Shown here piece by piece: positions 22,921 through 34,075 of a DNA stretch of 64,000 bases. The stretch covers positions 11,301,805-11,365,804 of the forward strand of contig CM055266.1 in assembly GCA_029237695.1 (NCBI GenBank), written 5' to 3'. The position numbers were made by a program, and so were the translations under genes. Source of the stretch: Conchocele bisecta. Lineage: Eukaryota; Mollusca; Bivalvia; Lucinida; Thyasiridae. The first letter of the stretch is position 1. Every line of letters starts with the position of its first letter. Below the pieces are notes generated by a model that had not been told where the DNA came from, made no database searches, and worked only from the letters and a program-made list of their open reading frames with translations.

Positions 22921-23134
22921 TTAACCCTTACTACGCTGAATTAAACGTTGTCGTCTGCTGGAAATGTTTTATTTTCACTATTTCTCGAGAAAAACCTGGT
23001 TTTGACAGCACATGAGAATCGTCTCCAGTGGAGACGATTCTCATGTGCTGTCAAAACCAGTTTTTTGTTAAGAATTAAAGCAAAAATGAAAAACAGCAGA
23101 CGGCAGTTTCTGTCAACAGCGTAGGAAGGGTTAA
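22921..23134. mobile_element. T2 foldback MITE nested in an S-element fragment
   Basis: TTAA, cccttactacgctgaa at the left; cagcgtaggaaggg, TTAA at the right. The centre gtctccagtggagac differs from the usual T2 centre, yet both arms match each other. The right flank is S-element tail. Confidence 0.88.
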
Positions 23135-23182
23135 ATGACCTTGGCTGCTGATAGGCCGTTAAACTCCAACAAACAAACAAAA
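23135..23182 (+). mobile_element. S-element tail fragment
   Basis: atgaccttggctgctgatag, gccgttaaactccaac, (aaac)n. It follows the T2 insertion; the left flank contributes only gcc before TTAA, matching gccTTAAatgacc in the copy at 29724. Confidence 0.7.
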
Positions 23183-23230
23183 TTTATATTATGTGGTAAT
23201 ATTCTACTCATAGTGATCGACACAGATATA

Positions 23231-23491
23231 TATATATACTTGTATGAGTATTACGATTATTCGTAATCCTATTTTAGGGGAAGGGGCCAAGTCAATTTGG
23301 TGTTGTATGGACCTGGCACCAGGTCGGGTTATTCTAATTTCGGGCTGAATATATTTTTTCTCGATGTAAATATTCCGTTCTGATTTTGGGATTTTCTCCG
23401 TAGTACAGCAGGTTGAAACTGGATCGAACACGTTTTCCAGGCCTTACATGACCATCTGTTGGTAGGCCGTTAAACACCAATAAACAAACAA
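23231..23491 (+). mobile_element. S element, 5'-truncated
   Basis: From gtatgagtattacgattatt to gccgttaaacaccaataaac plus aaacaaag. The acceptor-like ctaatttcag of other copies has lost its AG here (ctaatttcggg). Confidence 0.82.
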
Positions 23492-23577
23492 AGAAATCAT
23501 TGAATTCGAACATGCAATGGCATCTGTAATTACCTGGTTACAACAGTGTATGTTTTCTGATAATGCACTTAATGACA

Positions 23578-23976
23578 GTCTCCAGATAAGGAATTAGTAA
23601 TTGAGTATTGTCACTCCTCCATCATTTCTGAAGCAATTGGGTATTTCAAAATTTTAATTGGGTAAAATATAATCACACTACTGTTTACACATCAACAGAC
23701 AGCAATTATTGAATGGTTTGCTTCGAACTGAAAACATGTCTTGGCATTTCATTAGAATTGTCTCCTTGGAGACTATTCTAATGAAATAACAAGATGTGTT
23801 TTCATGGAAAATAAGAAAAATATGCTATCTGTGGTCTGTTTATTGTTTTCTGCAGCATGATAAAGGTACCACAATTTTTTCATTGCTTTTTGATACTCGC
23901 TATTTTGATTTCATTTGGGTTTTTGACAATTTTAATTGGGTATTTAAGCAGATACACAGCTTATCTGGAGCTCTGT
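23578..23976. mobile_element. PalE foldback MITE
   Basis: Left end tccagataaggaattagta, right end cttatctggagctctg. Central dyad gtctccttggagac with one mismatched arm base (gagactattct). Confidence 0.8.
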
Positions 23977-24116
23977 AATGAGCAAGGCGTCTTCGTCTTC
24001 GGTTGATCACTTCTGGTTCTATTCTGCGGGTTTGACAAGTGACCAAAGCATATGTTTATTTACATTGATTGTGTGACCAGTTTTAGATCGGGGTGCATTC
24101 CGGCAATGGCGTGTAA

Positions 24117-24464
24117 CAGGGCTCCAGATAAGGAATTAGTATTTGAGTATTTTCACTCCATCATTTCTGAAACAATTGGGTATTTCAAAATTTTAATTGG
24201 GTAAAATACATCATCAACAGTTGCAATTATTGAATAGTTTGCTTTGAAATGAAAACATGTCTTGGCATTTCATTAGAATTGTCTCCTTGGAGACAATTCT
24301 ATTGAAATACCAAGATGTGTTTTTTTATGGAAAATAAGAAAAATATGCTATATTTGTGGTCTGTTTATTGTTTTCTGCAGCATGGTAAAGGTACCACAAT
24401 TTTCTTTATTACTTTTTGATACTCGCTACTTTTAATTGTGTATTTAAGCTTATCTGGAGCTCTG
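24117..24464. mobile_element. PalE foldback MITE, shortened right arm
   Basis: Starts cagggctccagataag, ends cttatctggagctctg. Same orientation as the previous copy 140 bp away; the right sub-terminal part has a deletion. Confidence 0.8.
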
Positions 24465-24482
24465 GTGTATCTTACTTTGCTG

Positions 24483-24541
24483 GTGGGTTTTTGTCTCGCC
24501 CGCGAAAGCGGAAAGCGAGACATAGGTTTTGCTTTTCCTGA

Positions 24542-24628
<87 letters not shown>

Positions 24629-24850
24629 GGTGGCGGCATCGGCAGCGGCGTCGTCATTCAATGTTAAGTTTTCGTGTTATGGTCATTACTTCAAAACCTT
24701 ATCAGCTACAGTCATCAAACTTGATACATACCTTTACTATGATATGTAGATGAATATAGGACTATTCTCGGCGGTCAAGGTCAAGGCCCCAGGGTCAAGG
24801 TCAAGGTGGAACAAGACGGAACAAGGCGGAACAAGGCGAGATATTTGATT
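24483..24850 (+). repeat. Dispersed repeat with hairpin head carrying a CGG expansion
   Basis: Head tttttgtctcgcccgcgaaa + gcggaaagcgagac. After the CGG tract it continues with catacctttactatgatatg and repeated ggtcaaggtcaagg and ggaacaagg units. Confidence 0.65.
24549..24640 (+). repeat. CGG trinucleotide repeat
   Basis: About 22 pure CGG units to about 24614, then a tract interrupted by ggt and gca. Preceded by tcgtcgtc, which in related repeats (16290, 25910, 53860) is only a short gtcgtcgtc run; this copy appears expanded. Confidence 0.95.
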
Positions 24851-24852
24851 CC

Positions 24853-25135
24853 GCAAGCCCCGTGCAGGCACCGGGGCGAGATCAACTGATCCTGAGAATA
24901 GTGCTGCAGTAGCCATTGCTTGTCGTAAAAGGCGACTAAACTGGCTTAACGATTGGGTTCATACTTTCCGGAACCCACTATACCGGATTTGGCCTCATGT
25001 ACATTTTTGGCTTTCTTGTATGTGAGAGTTGAGTCGGGCTATGCCCCATATATAAAAGTAAGATTAGTGCTAATCCTATTACTTTTAGGGGATGGGATAA
25101 ATGATGCTGGTGTGGCGAGGGCCTGGCACCAGATA
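24853..25135 (+). mobile_element. S element, variant with gccccgtgcaggcaccgggg head
   Basis: Head hairpin ccccgtgcaggcaccgggg, then agtagccattgcttgtcgta, ggcgactaaactggc, B-box-like gggttcatac, body to gcctggcaccag. Truncated at its 3' side. The same variant is complete at 55457. Confidence 0.82.
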
Positions 25136-25380
25136 ATGGCTTGGTGGAACCACTCTATATCCCGTTTATGAAACATCAACGTGTTGTTACAGTTTGATAT
25201 TTGGTGGAAAATACAAATTTATAATATCGGAAATCTAGAAGAATTGTCGCTCGTATTTCTACATAAGAATTGAATGAGAAATTGTGTTACATTATATTTA
25301 TTGAATATTTCAAACGAGCTTCCGTTTGGTAGGATATTTATGAAACGTGTCTGCCATAATGGATTATGCACCGAACCTCT

Positions 25381-25684
25381 GTAGCCTATTTCATCAACAT
25401 TGCAAAGTATACTTTACTAGCAAAGTATACTTTGAGGGAGTAATCATTTATTTTTCCTGAAATGCATTATTTCATATAGAACTAACAAATGCATATATTT
25501 CATGATTAAAAGTATGCAGAATTATTATACTGAATTTATTACATTATCACAGCCAAATTGGCTGTGATAATGTAATAAATTCAGTATAATAAAAATTAAT
25601 AAATTTATCATTTAATTGAAAATTTCTCCCTCAAAGTATACTTTGCTACTAAAGTATACTTTGCAATGTTGATGAAATAGGCTA
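25381..25684. mobile_element. PalD foldback MITE, best preserved copy
   Basis: Ends gtagcctatttcatcaac and gttgatgaaataggctac are exact complements; both aaagtatacttt pairs are present on both sides. Centre ccaaattgg. Confidence 0.9.
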
Positions 25685-25849
25685 CTGGCAAAGTGAATAA
25701 AATTGCTGACGAGTTTTTTGAATATCATATCAAATGGAAGTGAGTTTGAGATACGGTATACCACATTATCCACCAAAGAGCAGACAACTTGATATCTCGG
25801 TATGTTTCAGTGACACCTTTGATTATGTTAGCTTGTAGTTCGTTACCTT

Positions 25850-26490
25850 GTTTTATTGTCGCACCTGCTTTAGCGGAAGGCGCGACTATAGTCGCCGCTT
25901 TTTCCGTCATCGTCGTCCGAAATGTAAAAAAAGTTTGTACAAGCATCTTCATCATGGTATAACTTAAAATATTACTTGACGGATTGCTTCAATATTTGGA
26001 CACTTGATATATGTGAGCATTTGGAACACACTCATGCCGACATTCACATGACATTGACCTTTTATACATTCACATTTTTGCGGAAACACTTACGGTATGC
26101 CATATTTTTGCGCCAAAATGTTTGTACAAGTTTCTTCATCATCATATAACTTCTAATATTACTTGATGGCTTGCTTCAATGTTTGGTCACTTGATATATG
26201 TGCTAATTCGGAACACCCTCATGCCGTCATTAACATGCCCTTGACCTTTATTACCTTCATATTGTGGAAACACATAGCCATTTATTTTGCGTAAACAAAG
26301 TTTGTACAAGTTTCTTCATCATCGTATAACATTACTATTACTTGATGGATTGCTTCAATATTTGGACACTTGATACATGTAAGCATTTGCACACTCATGC
26401 CGCCATTTTCACCTTCACATGTTTATGTAAAAACAATTTTCAACCTTGACCTTTTTCATGTTTTAAGCATGTAATTCTCTGACGTTTTTT
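25850..26490 (+). repeat. Dispersed repeat, three body units
   Basis: Head ttgtcgcacctgctttagcg + gaaggcgcgac, then units of gtttgtacaagtttcttcat, tatcataacattaatatta-like text, gattgcttcaatatttggac and tgaccttt, repeated at about 25940, 26110 and 26290. Period about 170-180 bp. Confidence 0.75.
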
Positions 26491-26722
26491 TGTGATGCTT
26501 ACTTTAGCACGTGCCCATGATCATGTTACGGTCAAATGCCTCGGCAAGCGCGACACCGCTTCCGTGGCGGAATTTATTTTTATTTTTTACCATAACCTTT
26601 ATTAATTTGATCGTGAAATCTGTAAATATTCTTCAACAAGCCTACTCGCCGGTAGACTTGGCTACCTGCATATCAACATGGTCTACTATTATATATTTTG
26701 TAGTTGTATGCTATTGATATCA

Positions 26723-27102
26723 CAGGGCTCCAGATAAGGAATTAGTAATTGAGTATTGTCACTCCATCATTTCCGAAACAATTGGGTATTTCAAAATTTT
26801 AATTGGCTAAAATAAAATCACACTACTGTTTACACATCAACAGACGGCAATTATTGAATGGTTTGCTTCGAACTGAAAACATGTCTTGGCATTTCATTAG
26901 AATTACCTCCTTGCAAGCATTTCTAATGAAATACCAAGATGTGTTTTCATGGAAAATAAGAAAATATGCTATATTTGTGGTCTGTTTATTGTTTTCTGCA
27001 GCATGATAAAGGTACCACAATTGTTTTATTGCTTTTTGATACTCGCTACTTGGCAATTTTAATTGGGTATTTAAGCAAATACGCAGCTTATCTGGAGCTC
27101 TG
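26723..27102. mobile_element. PalE foldback MITE
   Basis: Starts cagggctccagataag, ends cttatctggagctctg. The central dyad is mutated (acctccttgcaagcatt), the least symmetrical PalE in the window. Confidence 0.8.
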
Positions 27103-27177
27103 TAATATGCGGATTGCACTCGTTATGTATCGTACTATCGGGGTATCCAATCCATGGTTTATGAAAGTGTATATAGA

Positions 27178-27410
27178 GAATAGTAGGTTAGTGCCGTGAA
27201 TTGGAAAACATATCTGGCAAGGCTGCCGTGCACATCCTGTTTCCGTGCCAAATGTTTTTCCCATTCACAGCACTAACCTACTATTCTATTTATCCCGTCA
27301 ACACCTACAAATGGCTTTAAAATGAAACAAAAGAACCTCAGTCACCGCACATATTCATACGCAGTGATTAGGTCGTATTGACAAGATACTGTGTTGACGG
27401 GATAAACATT
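27178..27410. mobile_element. PalJ element, inverted relative to the 32406 copy
   Basis: Two joined inverted repeats: gaatagtaggttagtgccgt ... gcactaacctactattc and tttatcccgtcaacac ... gtgttgacgggataaa. Confidence 0.8.
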
Positions 27411-28026
27411 GTTTCCGCGATATGTCATCAAATACACACATGGTTGTGGTATGTTTTGAATCAGCTTATTAGTGAATGCTTGCTAGTCAAATGTATTTCA
27501 GGGAAATTAAACGTTATGAAGAAACATTGGTTTGATATTTTAATATCTATGTTCCCTGAATGCCAACGCTGAGAAAATATACCTTATAAGTTATGACGTA
27601 TGCGACCACCTGACTGATTGGGATCTACTGTATTCCGTCACTCGTGCATTCTTACTGTCATCAGCTAATGGATTTGACCTTCATGCGACTGTGCAACTAT
27701 GCAGAGTGATCTGGAAGTATATAAGCCATACGATCTGTTCTCAGCCGGCTGCCCGTTTGAAGATGGCCAGTCACATGTTATGCGGAACAATCATTTTCTG
27801 CGCCGTCTCAAAGAAAATCGGACGTATCATGTATTCACCTTGTACGGACAAGCGGGCAAGCTTATGTTAAATAATCTGATGTGTTAAATAATATTGAACC
27901 TATTTTTTCAGCACATGCAAATTGAATTGAATAAGATTACCATTGAGATTCATAATAGAAAATGGAACGTTGTACAGCTAGCTAGGCTAGTACAGGGTTT
28001 CGGAACTGGTATATATAGGTATATTA
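27411..28026. other. No supported gene
   Basis: A 62-codon frame at 27699-27887 follows an acceptor-like actatgcag, but it has no finger motif and the phase does not match the ZF exons. 27655-27705 resembles 21770-21822 (ctgtcatcagctaa and gactgtg motifs), so it is probably an old repeat. Confidence 0.5.
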
Positions 28027-28187
28027 TAGGAATGAATGGCCTTTTTGTGGAATTTATCGGGGATATAAACTTGGAAAAGTCGTGGGAATACTGGACGAGG
28101 CCGTCCGGCCTTCGTCCAGTATTCCCGCGACTTTTCCAAGTTTATACCCCGATAAATTCCACAAAAAGGCCATTCATTCCTATAATA
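28027..28187. mobile_element. PalI palindrome
   Basis: taggaatgaatggccttttt and its complement, centre gaggccgtccggcctt. Opposite orientation to the 10767 copy by the asymmetric ggggatata / ggggtata arms. Confidence 0.85.
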
Positions 28188-28241
28188 CACTCTTTGACAT
28201 AAACATAAACACTATTGTAGTATACTTATGTTGTTTCTACA

Positions 28242-28424
28242 TAGCTCCAGATAAGCTTTGTGTCAAAAACTTACTACACCCCCGGATTCCAAAAGCATTG
28301 CGTATTTTACTTTTACAAATGGATTATTGATTTTGTTCATTACTAAATAGGGAACAAATGATAAAAAAATATAACGAATTTAAAAATTCACTTAATTGAG
28401 CTGCAAAAAGCAAACAGTATTAAG
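28242..28424. mobile_element. PalL, left half only
   Basis: tagctccagataagctttgt to gagctgcaaaaagcaaacag. The right half is missing. Confidence 0.7.
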
Positions 28425-28491
28425 GTAAACATTCATTCAAACATATTCATATACATGTATAAACACATACTTATTATATCACATACACTAA

Positions 28492-28683
28492 CAAGGTGTA
28501 TGATCACGTGGTACTAACAACAACAACAAGTATCGATTCAAAGTATGTATTGTTTTATAGTGTCCTTATTACGTAACGGATTTTGATGAAATATGGCGCA
28601 TCAAACGCGTCTTGTTAAGCTGCATTTTGTGGTCTCTGTATTTTCGGCCAAACTTCTGTCGTTTTTGCGAAGAATCGATTTAA
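28492..28683. mobile_element. PalC, left half only
   Basis: Starts caaggtgtatgatcacgtgg and stops at the central gcgaagaatcgattt, where PalE sequence begins. Confidence 0.8.
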
Positions 28684-28772
28684 GAATCAATTAAAATTTT
28701 GAAATACCCAATTCCTTTCAGAAATGATGGAGTGACAATGCTCAATTACTTATTCCTTATCTGGAGCTCTGA
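28684..28772. mobile_element. PalE, right end only, fused to the PalC half
   Basis: From caattaaaattttgaaatac to ccttatctggagctctg. 28773-29083 holds diverged repeat text (cattttattgtaatt, twice) and gctcaaggtcaaggcc. Confidence 0.75.
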
Positions 28773-29083
28773 ACATTTTATTGTAATTTCTGTTCCCCTT
28801 TATGGAATGCTTTCATACTTGGTTGATATCTACTACCATCATTCTGCACCATTCTGTGCAAAATGCCTTGCCTTTCATTCATCCTAATCTCAGGTTATTC
28901 ACTTGTCAGTTTGTTCTAGTATGTCCGTAACACAAAATAACATTTTATTGTAATTGCGGTTCTCTTCCTGGAATGATCTCATATTAGTTTGATGTCGTAC
29001 TAACATGACACTGCACCATTTCGCACAAACTGCTCACCTATGTATATATGACTCGACTGCTCAAGGTCAAGGCCAAATGACTT

Positions 29084-29606
29084 ACTGTCTGTTTCACGAA
29101 AGCTGCCCAAATTTTACGCCTATATAAACAATTCAAAAACAAGATTTATTTTGATATTAATTAATTAAAGGAAAAATTAAGAATGAGCCTTCTTTTTATT
29201 TCGTGAAATTTGGTCAAATATTGATTTTATTGTGAAAATAAAATTTGCCCATGTTAAATCCCCATAGACATCTTCACGGAGTGAAGATGTCTATGGGGAT
29301 TTAACATGGGGAAATTTTTTTGAATTTTTGAAATACTGGACCGATTTTTAAAATTTAACTTTTGTCAATTTCCAAAATTCTTTGTTTTTTGACTCCTCCC
29401 ACACTTCCTCACCATTTTTCCCCCATGTTAAATTCCCATAGACAAATCAATTTTTCGTAATAAAATCTACATTTGACCGAATTTCACGAAATAAAAAGAA
29501 GGCTCATTCTTAAATTTTCCTTTAATTTAATATTATCGAAAATAATATTGTTTTTGAATTGTCTATATAGCCGTAAAATTTGGGCAGCTTTCGTGAAACA
29601 GACTAT
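29084..29606. mobile_element. PalG foldback element, full length
   Basis: Ends actgtctgtttcacgaaagc and gctttcgtgaaacagact. Sub-terminal gaatgagccttctttttatt pairs with aataaaaagaaggctcattc. Inner gttaaatccccatagacatc inverted repeats. No coding capacity. Confidence 0.85.
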
Positions 29607-29723
29607 AGAAAAATATTTGGTTGTCGGACTGGGCGGCAACCGGGGTTATCTCGTGCTCTAGTTGACTTTACATTTAGATCATATTTTTCCACATAATGTG
29701 GCATACATGATTTAAACATTTGG

Positions 29724-30140
29724 TGGGTGGTTGGTCGGGCGAACGTGACAGTGTAAATTAACGGTAGGGGTTCCTCCTTATAGGAATCGGGATTTGCCTG
29801 GTTTTGCCCTCGGGTACGTTTTTATCTTTGACTCTTTTGTTACCTGGGAGTTGAATTGGGTTATTGCCGATTATAAAAGTAGTAGGATTATTACTGATCC
29901 TACTGCTTTTGGGAGGGGCCAAGTGATTCTGGTGTGGCGAGGATGTGACATCAGATCAGGATTATTCTGATTTCAGGGCTGAATAATAGTTTTTTTATTA
30001 CATGTATAAATATTCAGTTCTGATTTTGGGAAACAAACCCATTTGTACAGGTAATATATGGGATGTAGTACTAAACCCATTGACCCAGCCTTAAATGACC
30101 TTAGCTGTTGATATGCCGTTAAACCCCAACAAACAAATTA
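29724..30140 (+). mobile_element. S element, variant with cgaacgtgac head
   Basis: Head gttggtcgggcgaacgtgac, B-box-like ggggttcctcc, acctgggagttgaattgggt, ttctgatttcagggctgaat, and a tail ccttaaatgaccttagctgt then gccgttaaaccccaac and aaacaaa. Ends 140 bp before exon 5. Confidence 0.85.
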
Positions 30141-30281
30141 AACCACATATGACGTGATTACTGTGCATGTTTCAATAACTGGAATTCTGCGTTTGAATAA
30201 CATTAATGAATACACAAATTTAGACATATACATGTATATGTCTGCTTAATACTGTCATACAGGCTATTTATTTTATTGCAG

Positions 30282-30583
30282 ACACGACGATGTTGAGCTC
30301 CTGGCAACAGTCACAGCACCCCGGTTATACAGCACACATTGAGCCCTCGGTTGCTGTGTCCAGACCATCAACCGCCGTCGCCCCGCCACCACCACGTAAC
30401 CCGTCGCTGGAATGTGATGTGTGCGGCAAACAATTCCTATACCGGTCACGGTTTGAAGAACACTACAGGATTCATTCGGGAGAGAAACCATTCATTTGTA
30501 ATGTTTGTCACCGCGCCTTCTCCAAGAAGATTTCCCTCAAGGCCCATATGTTCACGCAGCACATGCAAATCTTGAAAATCTGA
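30282..30583 (+). CDS. ZF exon 5: alternative 3'-terminal exon with a C2H2 finger pair
   Basis: Acceptor tttattttattgcag ends at 30281. AC completes the split codon (NAC); 99 full residues follow to TGA, the longest of the ten. A lead-in of 43 residues is rich in Ser, Pro and Ala, including APPPPRNP at about residues 33-40. Finger 1 is at about residues 44-64 (CDVC...HYRIH) and finger 2 at 72-93 (CNVC...HMFTQH, four residues between histidines), with the consensus linker SGEKPF. Helices read YRSRFEE and KKISLKA. This is the first exon of the second sequence type, marked by EHYR before the linker. A PalC element begins 13 bp after the stop codon, so any transcript ending here must either polyadenylate at once or carry a long hairpin. 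Confidence 0.93.
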
Positions 30584-30595
30584 ATATCCCAACAT

Positions 30596-30969
30596 CAAGG
30601 TGTATGATCACGTGGTACTAACAACAACAAGTACCGATTCTAAATAACTATTCTTTTATAGTGTCCTTATTACGTAACAGATTTTGATGTAATATGGCGC
30701 ATCAAACGCGTCTTGTTAAGCTGCATTTGGTGGTCTGTTTATTTTCGCCCAAACTTCTGTCGTTTTTGCGAAGACTCGATCTCGATCGATTCTTAGCAAA
30801 AACGACATACGTCTGTGCCAAACTCCCTGGACCACCAAATGCAGCTCATGAAGACGCGTTTGCTGCGCCATATTTCATCAAAATCTGTTGAATATTAAGG
30901 AAAATATCAAATAATACTTACTTTGGAGTGGGCGACGTTGTTGTTGTAACCACGTGATCATGCACCTTG
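30596..30969. mobile_element. PalC foldback MITE directly after the exon 5 stop
   Basis: Starts caaggtgtatgatcacgtgg, ends ccacgtgatcatgcaccttg. The centre is slightly shortened (gactcgatctcgatcgattc). Both E-boxes intact. Confidence 0.88.
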
Positions 30970-31120
30970 AATATGAAGTATTGATTTACATTACATGCGG
31001 TTTATCTGTGCACATCAGCATGTGACTGTGTATATATTGTGTTTTACCTTTATTAAATTCAGCAAAGGTGTACAAACGGCCATCCTAAATGGACACTTTT
31101 TAATAATTAATAAATATATA

Positions 31121-31350
31121 TTGGGTGGTTTGTCAGGCGAACGTGAAGGCGTAAATTAACGGTATGAATTCCTCCTTATAGGAATCACGATTTGCCTGGT
31201 TTGGCCCTCGGGTACGTTTTTATCTCTGGCTCTTTTGTTACCTGGGAGTTGAATTGGGTTATTGCCGATTATAAAAGTAGTAGGATTATTACTGATCCTA
31301 CTGCTTTTGGGAGGGACCAAGTGCTTCTGGTGTGGCGAGGACCTGGCATC
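31121..31350 (+). mobile_element. S element, 3'-truncated
   Basis: gtttgtcaggcgaacgtgaa to gtgtggcgaggacctggcat, close to the 29724 copy, then abruptly joined to a T3 fragment. Confidence 0.8.
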
Positions 31351-31444
31351 TGCTATTTTTTGAACTATTTATAGCCCACAAATTTCCCAGCATGCAAAGA
31401 GTTAAAGGCAGCACTATATTAACTCTCTCTGTAAATATGTCTTA
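31351..31444. mobile_element. T3 fragments
   Basis: T3 right end (ctatttatagcccacaaatt, gcatgcaaagagttaa) and then an inner T3 piece ctctctgtaaatatgtctta. 31445-31713 has no feature. Confidence 0.7.
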
Positions 31445-31713
31445 AGTCGAACTCCTGCAGTGGCTTTTCTATTCCATTTTCAATTACATGTACTCTGTTT
31501 ACTAATAGTACATTTTTTAGTAAGATCTAGTACAAAGTTCTTGGACTTAGATTGAACGAACTAAATTAAAAGCTTACTTAATGTACATAAAGTTTATTTT
31601 CATTTTGTCAAACATGGTTGATGCATGTGTATTTATATTGTACACATTGTCATTTCTAATACATTTATCAGGTATCGAAGGTAGCTGAAACTAGGAACGG
31701 AACTTAAAAATAT

Positions 31714-32090
31714 CAGAGCTCCAGATAAGCTGCGTATTTGCTTAAAAACGCAATTCAAATTGCCAAAAACCAATTGAAATCAGAAGAAGCGAGTATCAAA
31801 AAGCAATGCTGCAGAAAACAATAAACCAACCACAAATATAGCATGTTTTTCTTTATTTTTTTCATGAAACCAAATCTTGGTATTTCATTAGAATTGTCTC
31901 CAAGGAGACAATTCTAATGAAATGCCAAGACATGTTTTCATTTAGAAGCAAACTATTCTACAATTGCGGTCTGCTGATGTGTAAACAGTAGTGTGATTTT
32001 ATTTTACCCAATTAAAATTTTGAAATACCCAATTGTTTCAAAAATATGGAATGATAATACTAAATTACTAATTCCTTATCTGGAGTCCTG
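31714..32090. mobile_element. PalE foldback MITE
   Basis: Starts cagagctccagataag, ends cttatctggagtcctg. Central dyad gtctccaaggagac perfect. 32091-32405 has only a local gctgagctgagctcag inverted motif at about 32215-32250. Confidence 0.82.
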
Positions 32091-32405
32091 GAATATAATC
32101 CCATTTCTGCTAATACCTGTACTACACCACCGCCCAGGCTATTCTTGCCAATAGTTGTCAATTGTTTGCTTTCAGAATGCTTGAATATTGTGACTGGAAG
32201 CAAGTGAATTGATTAGCTGAGCTGAGCTCAGCCTCGAAGCTCAGTCTCAGACAATCAAACTGCTTGATTGCGAGCGGAGATTGCCAATATATGTTCATAA
32301 ATGCTTTCACCTTGGTTAGTTTAACGCAGGCGGCTGTGTATTTATTGTTGTTATGTGCTGGTCTCGGCAGCTGGTGAGACTTGGTCGCGTGTTAGGGAGA
32401 CAATT

Positions 32406-32704
32406 TATATTTATCCCGTCAACACCGTGTGTATGCTGTGAAACACGGTGCCGTGAAACATTTTTGATATCCTGTCAATGCGACCTAATCACTGCGTATG
32501 AATATGTGCGGTGGCGGGGTTATTTTTTTGCATTTTAAGGTCATTTGTAGGTGTTGACGGGATAAATACAATAAATGTAGTAGGTTAGTGCCGTGAATGG
32601 GAAAAATATCTGGCGCGGCACGTAAACGGGATGTGCTCGGCAGAGCCGAGCCCATCCCATTTCCTAAGCCTTGCCAGATATTTTTTTCTCATTTGTATAG
32701 TACT
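32406..32704. mobile_element. PalJ element
   Basis: First module tttatcccgtcaacacc ... ggtgttgacgggataaa (to about 32569), second module gtagtaggttagtgccgtga with a gccgagcccatccc centre and worn right arm. Confidence 0.82.
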
Positions 32705-33104
32705 CGAGGTGTATGATCACGTGGTACTAACAACAAAAACAAGTACCGATTCGAAGTATGTATTCTTTGATAGTGTCCTTATTATGTAACGGATTTTGAT
32801 GAAATATGCCGCATCAAACTCGTCTTGTTAAGCTGCATTTGGTGGTCTCTTTATTTTTGCCCAAACTTCTGTCGTTTTTGCGAAGAATCAATTTCCGTGT
32901 CTCCGACACGGAAATCGATTCTTCGCAAAAACGACATAAGTCTGTGCCAAACTCCCTGGACCACCAAATGCAGCTCATGAAGACGCGTTTGCAGTGCCAT
33001 ATTTCATCAAAATCCGTTGCATATTAAGGAAAATATAAAATAATACTTACTTTGGAGTGGGCGACGTTGTTGTTGTTGTTGTAACCACGTGATCATGCAC
33101 CTTG
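32705..33104. mobile_element. PalC foldback MITE with 8-bp flanking repeat
   Basis: Ends cgaggtgtatgatcacgtgg and ccacgtgatcatgcaccttg. ATAGTACT lies directly on both sides, a likely target duplication. It abuts the PalJ element. 33105-33598 contains diverged dispersed repeat (caaggtcaaggtcactgagg) and nothing else. Confidence 0.85.
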
Positions 33105-33598
33105 ATAGTACTGTTTGTATTAATATTGATGACATAGTTGTAAATGATATACAAATAAAATATGTTATTAAACAAATGTGTATCCGGGGATCGTGCTTTG
33201 TTTTGCATGCACGCCACGTCTGAACACCCAAGGTCAAGGTCACTGAGGACTTGCGTTCCATTCTATTATCCAGGCTGCTAGCGAGGGGATTAGCTTTGTG
33301 ATAACAATTATATTTATTGTTATGTATAGCCCCTCCCCCCTATTGCACTTGTTTGCTGAATAGTAATTCATTATATTAATTCCCTCCCACCTGGATTTTG
33401 ATCATTCTGTCAATGAAATGGCTGGTTTAAGCCAAAGTATGTCTTGATTTTAATTGCATCGCGATTTGTGTGTTGGACCTTCGTACAGACATCTTCAAAT
33501 GTGTCTATAAATAAATATTGGCACATAACTATACACGGTGATACATACTCTCATTATTGAGATTTTTAGTTGTCTGATCTGATTCCTTTTGCTTTTTA

Positions 33599-33849
33599 TT
33601 AACTCTTTACATGCTGGTAAATTTGTGGGCTATAAATAGTTAAAAAATAGCAGATGACAATTCATTATATTTTCTTTTATTTCTCCTTATAAATGTCATG
33701 AATATGTCTTGGAATTTCATTACAATTGTGTCCGGAGGAAGACACAATTCTAATGAAATTCCAAGACATATTTACAGAGAGAAATAAAACCTAATTATGC
33801 TCCTAATTCGTTCGGCGGATATTTTCACTGCTAGCATGCAAAGAGTTAA
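33599..33849. mobile_element. T3 foldback MITE, complete
   Basis: TTAA both sides; ctctttacatgctgg at the left, ctagcatgcaaagag at the right. The centre is altered (gtgtccggaggaagacac) but again symmetrical. Confidence 0.88.
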
Positions 33850-34075
33850 ATTGCCGTTATATTATATGGGGCGCGCTCTATTGTTTGCTGTATTCTCAAG
33901 TATGGCTATGTAATTATTATATCACGTAGGTGAATGGAATACTGAATGGAAGCAGGTAAACATGTTGCCACACTACATAGGCCAGATTGATGAAACTAGT
34001 TGTGCACATATCCAAATATTATTTGTGTAGATATCCTCTTTGTTCCAGGAGTCTGATATAGATAGAGAATGTCTA

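Noticed and set aside
24438..24749. Poly-Ala, poly-Pro or poly-Arg proteins
   Set aside because: All are readings of the CGG tract; the surrounding frame is dispersed repeat.
27699..27887. Possible degenerate extra finger exon
   Set aside because: It follows an acceptor-like actatgcag, but there is no Cys-x2-Cys or His pair, the phase differs, and part of the region resembles 21770-21822.
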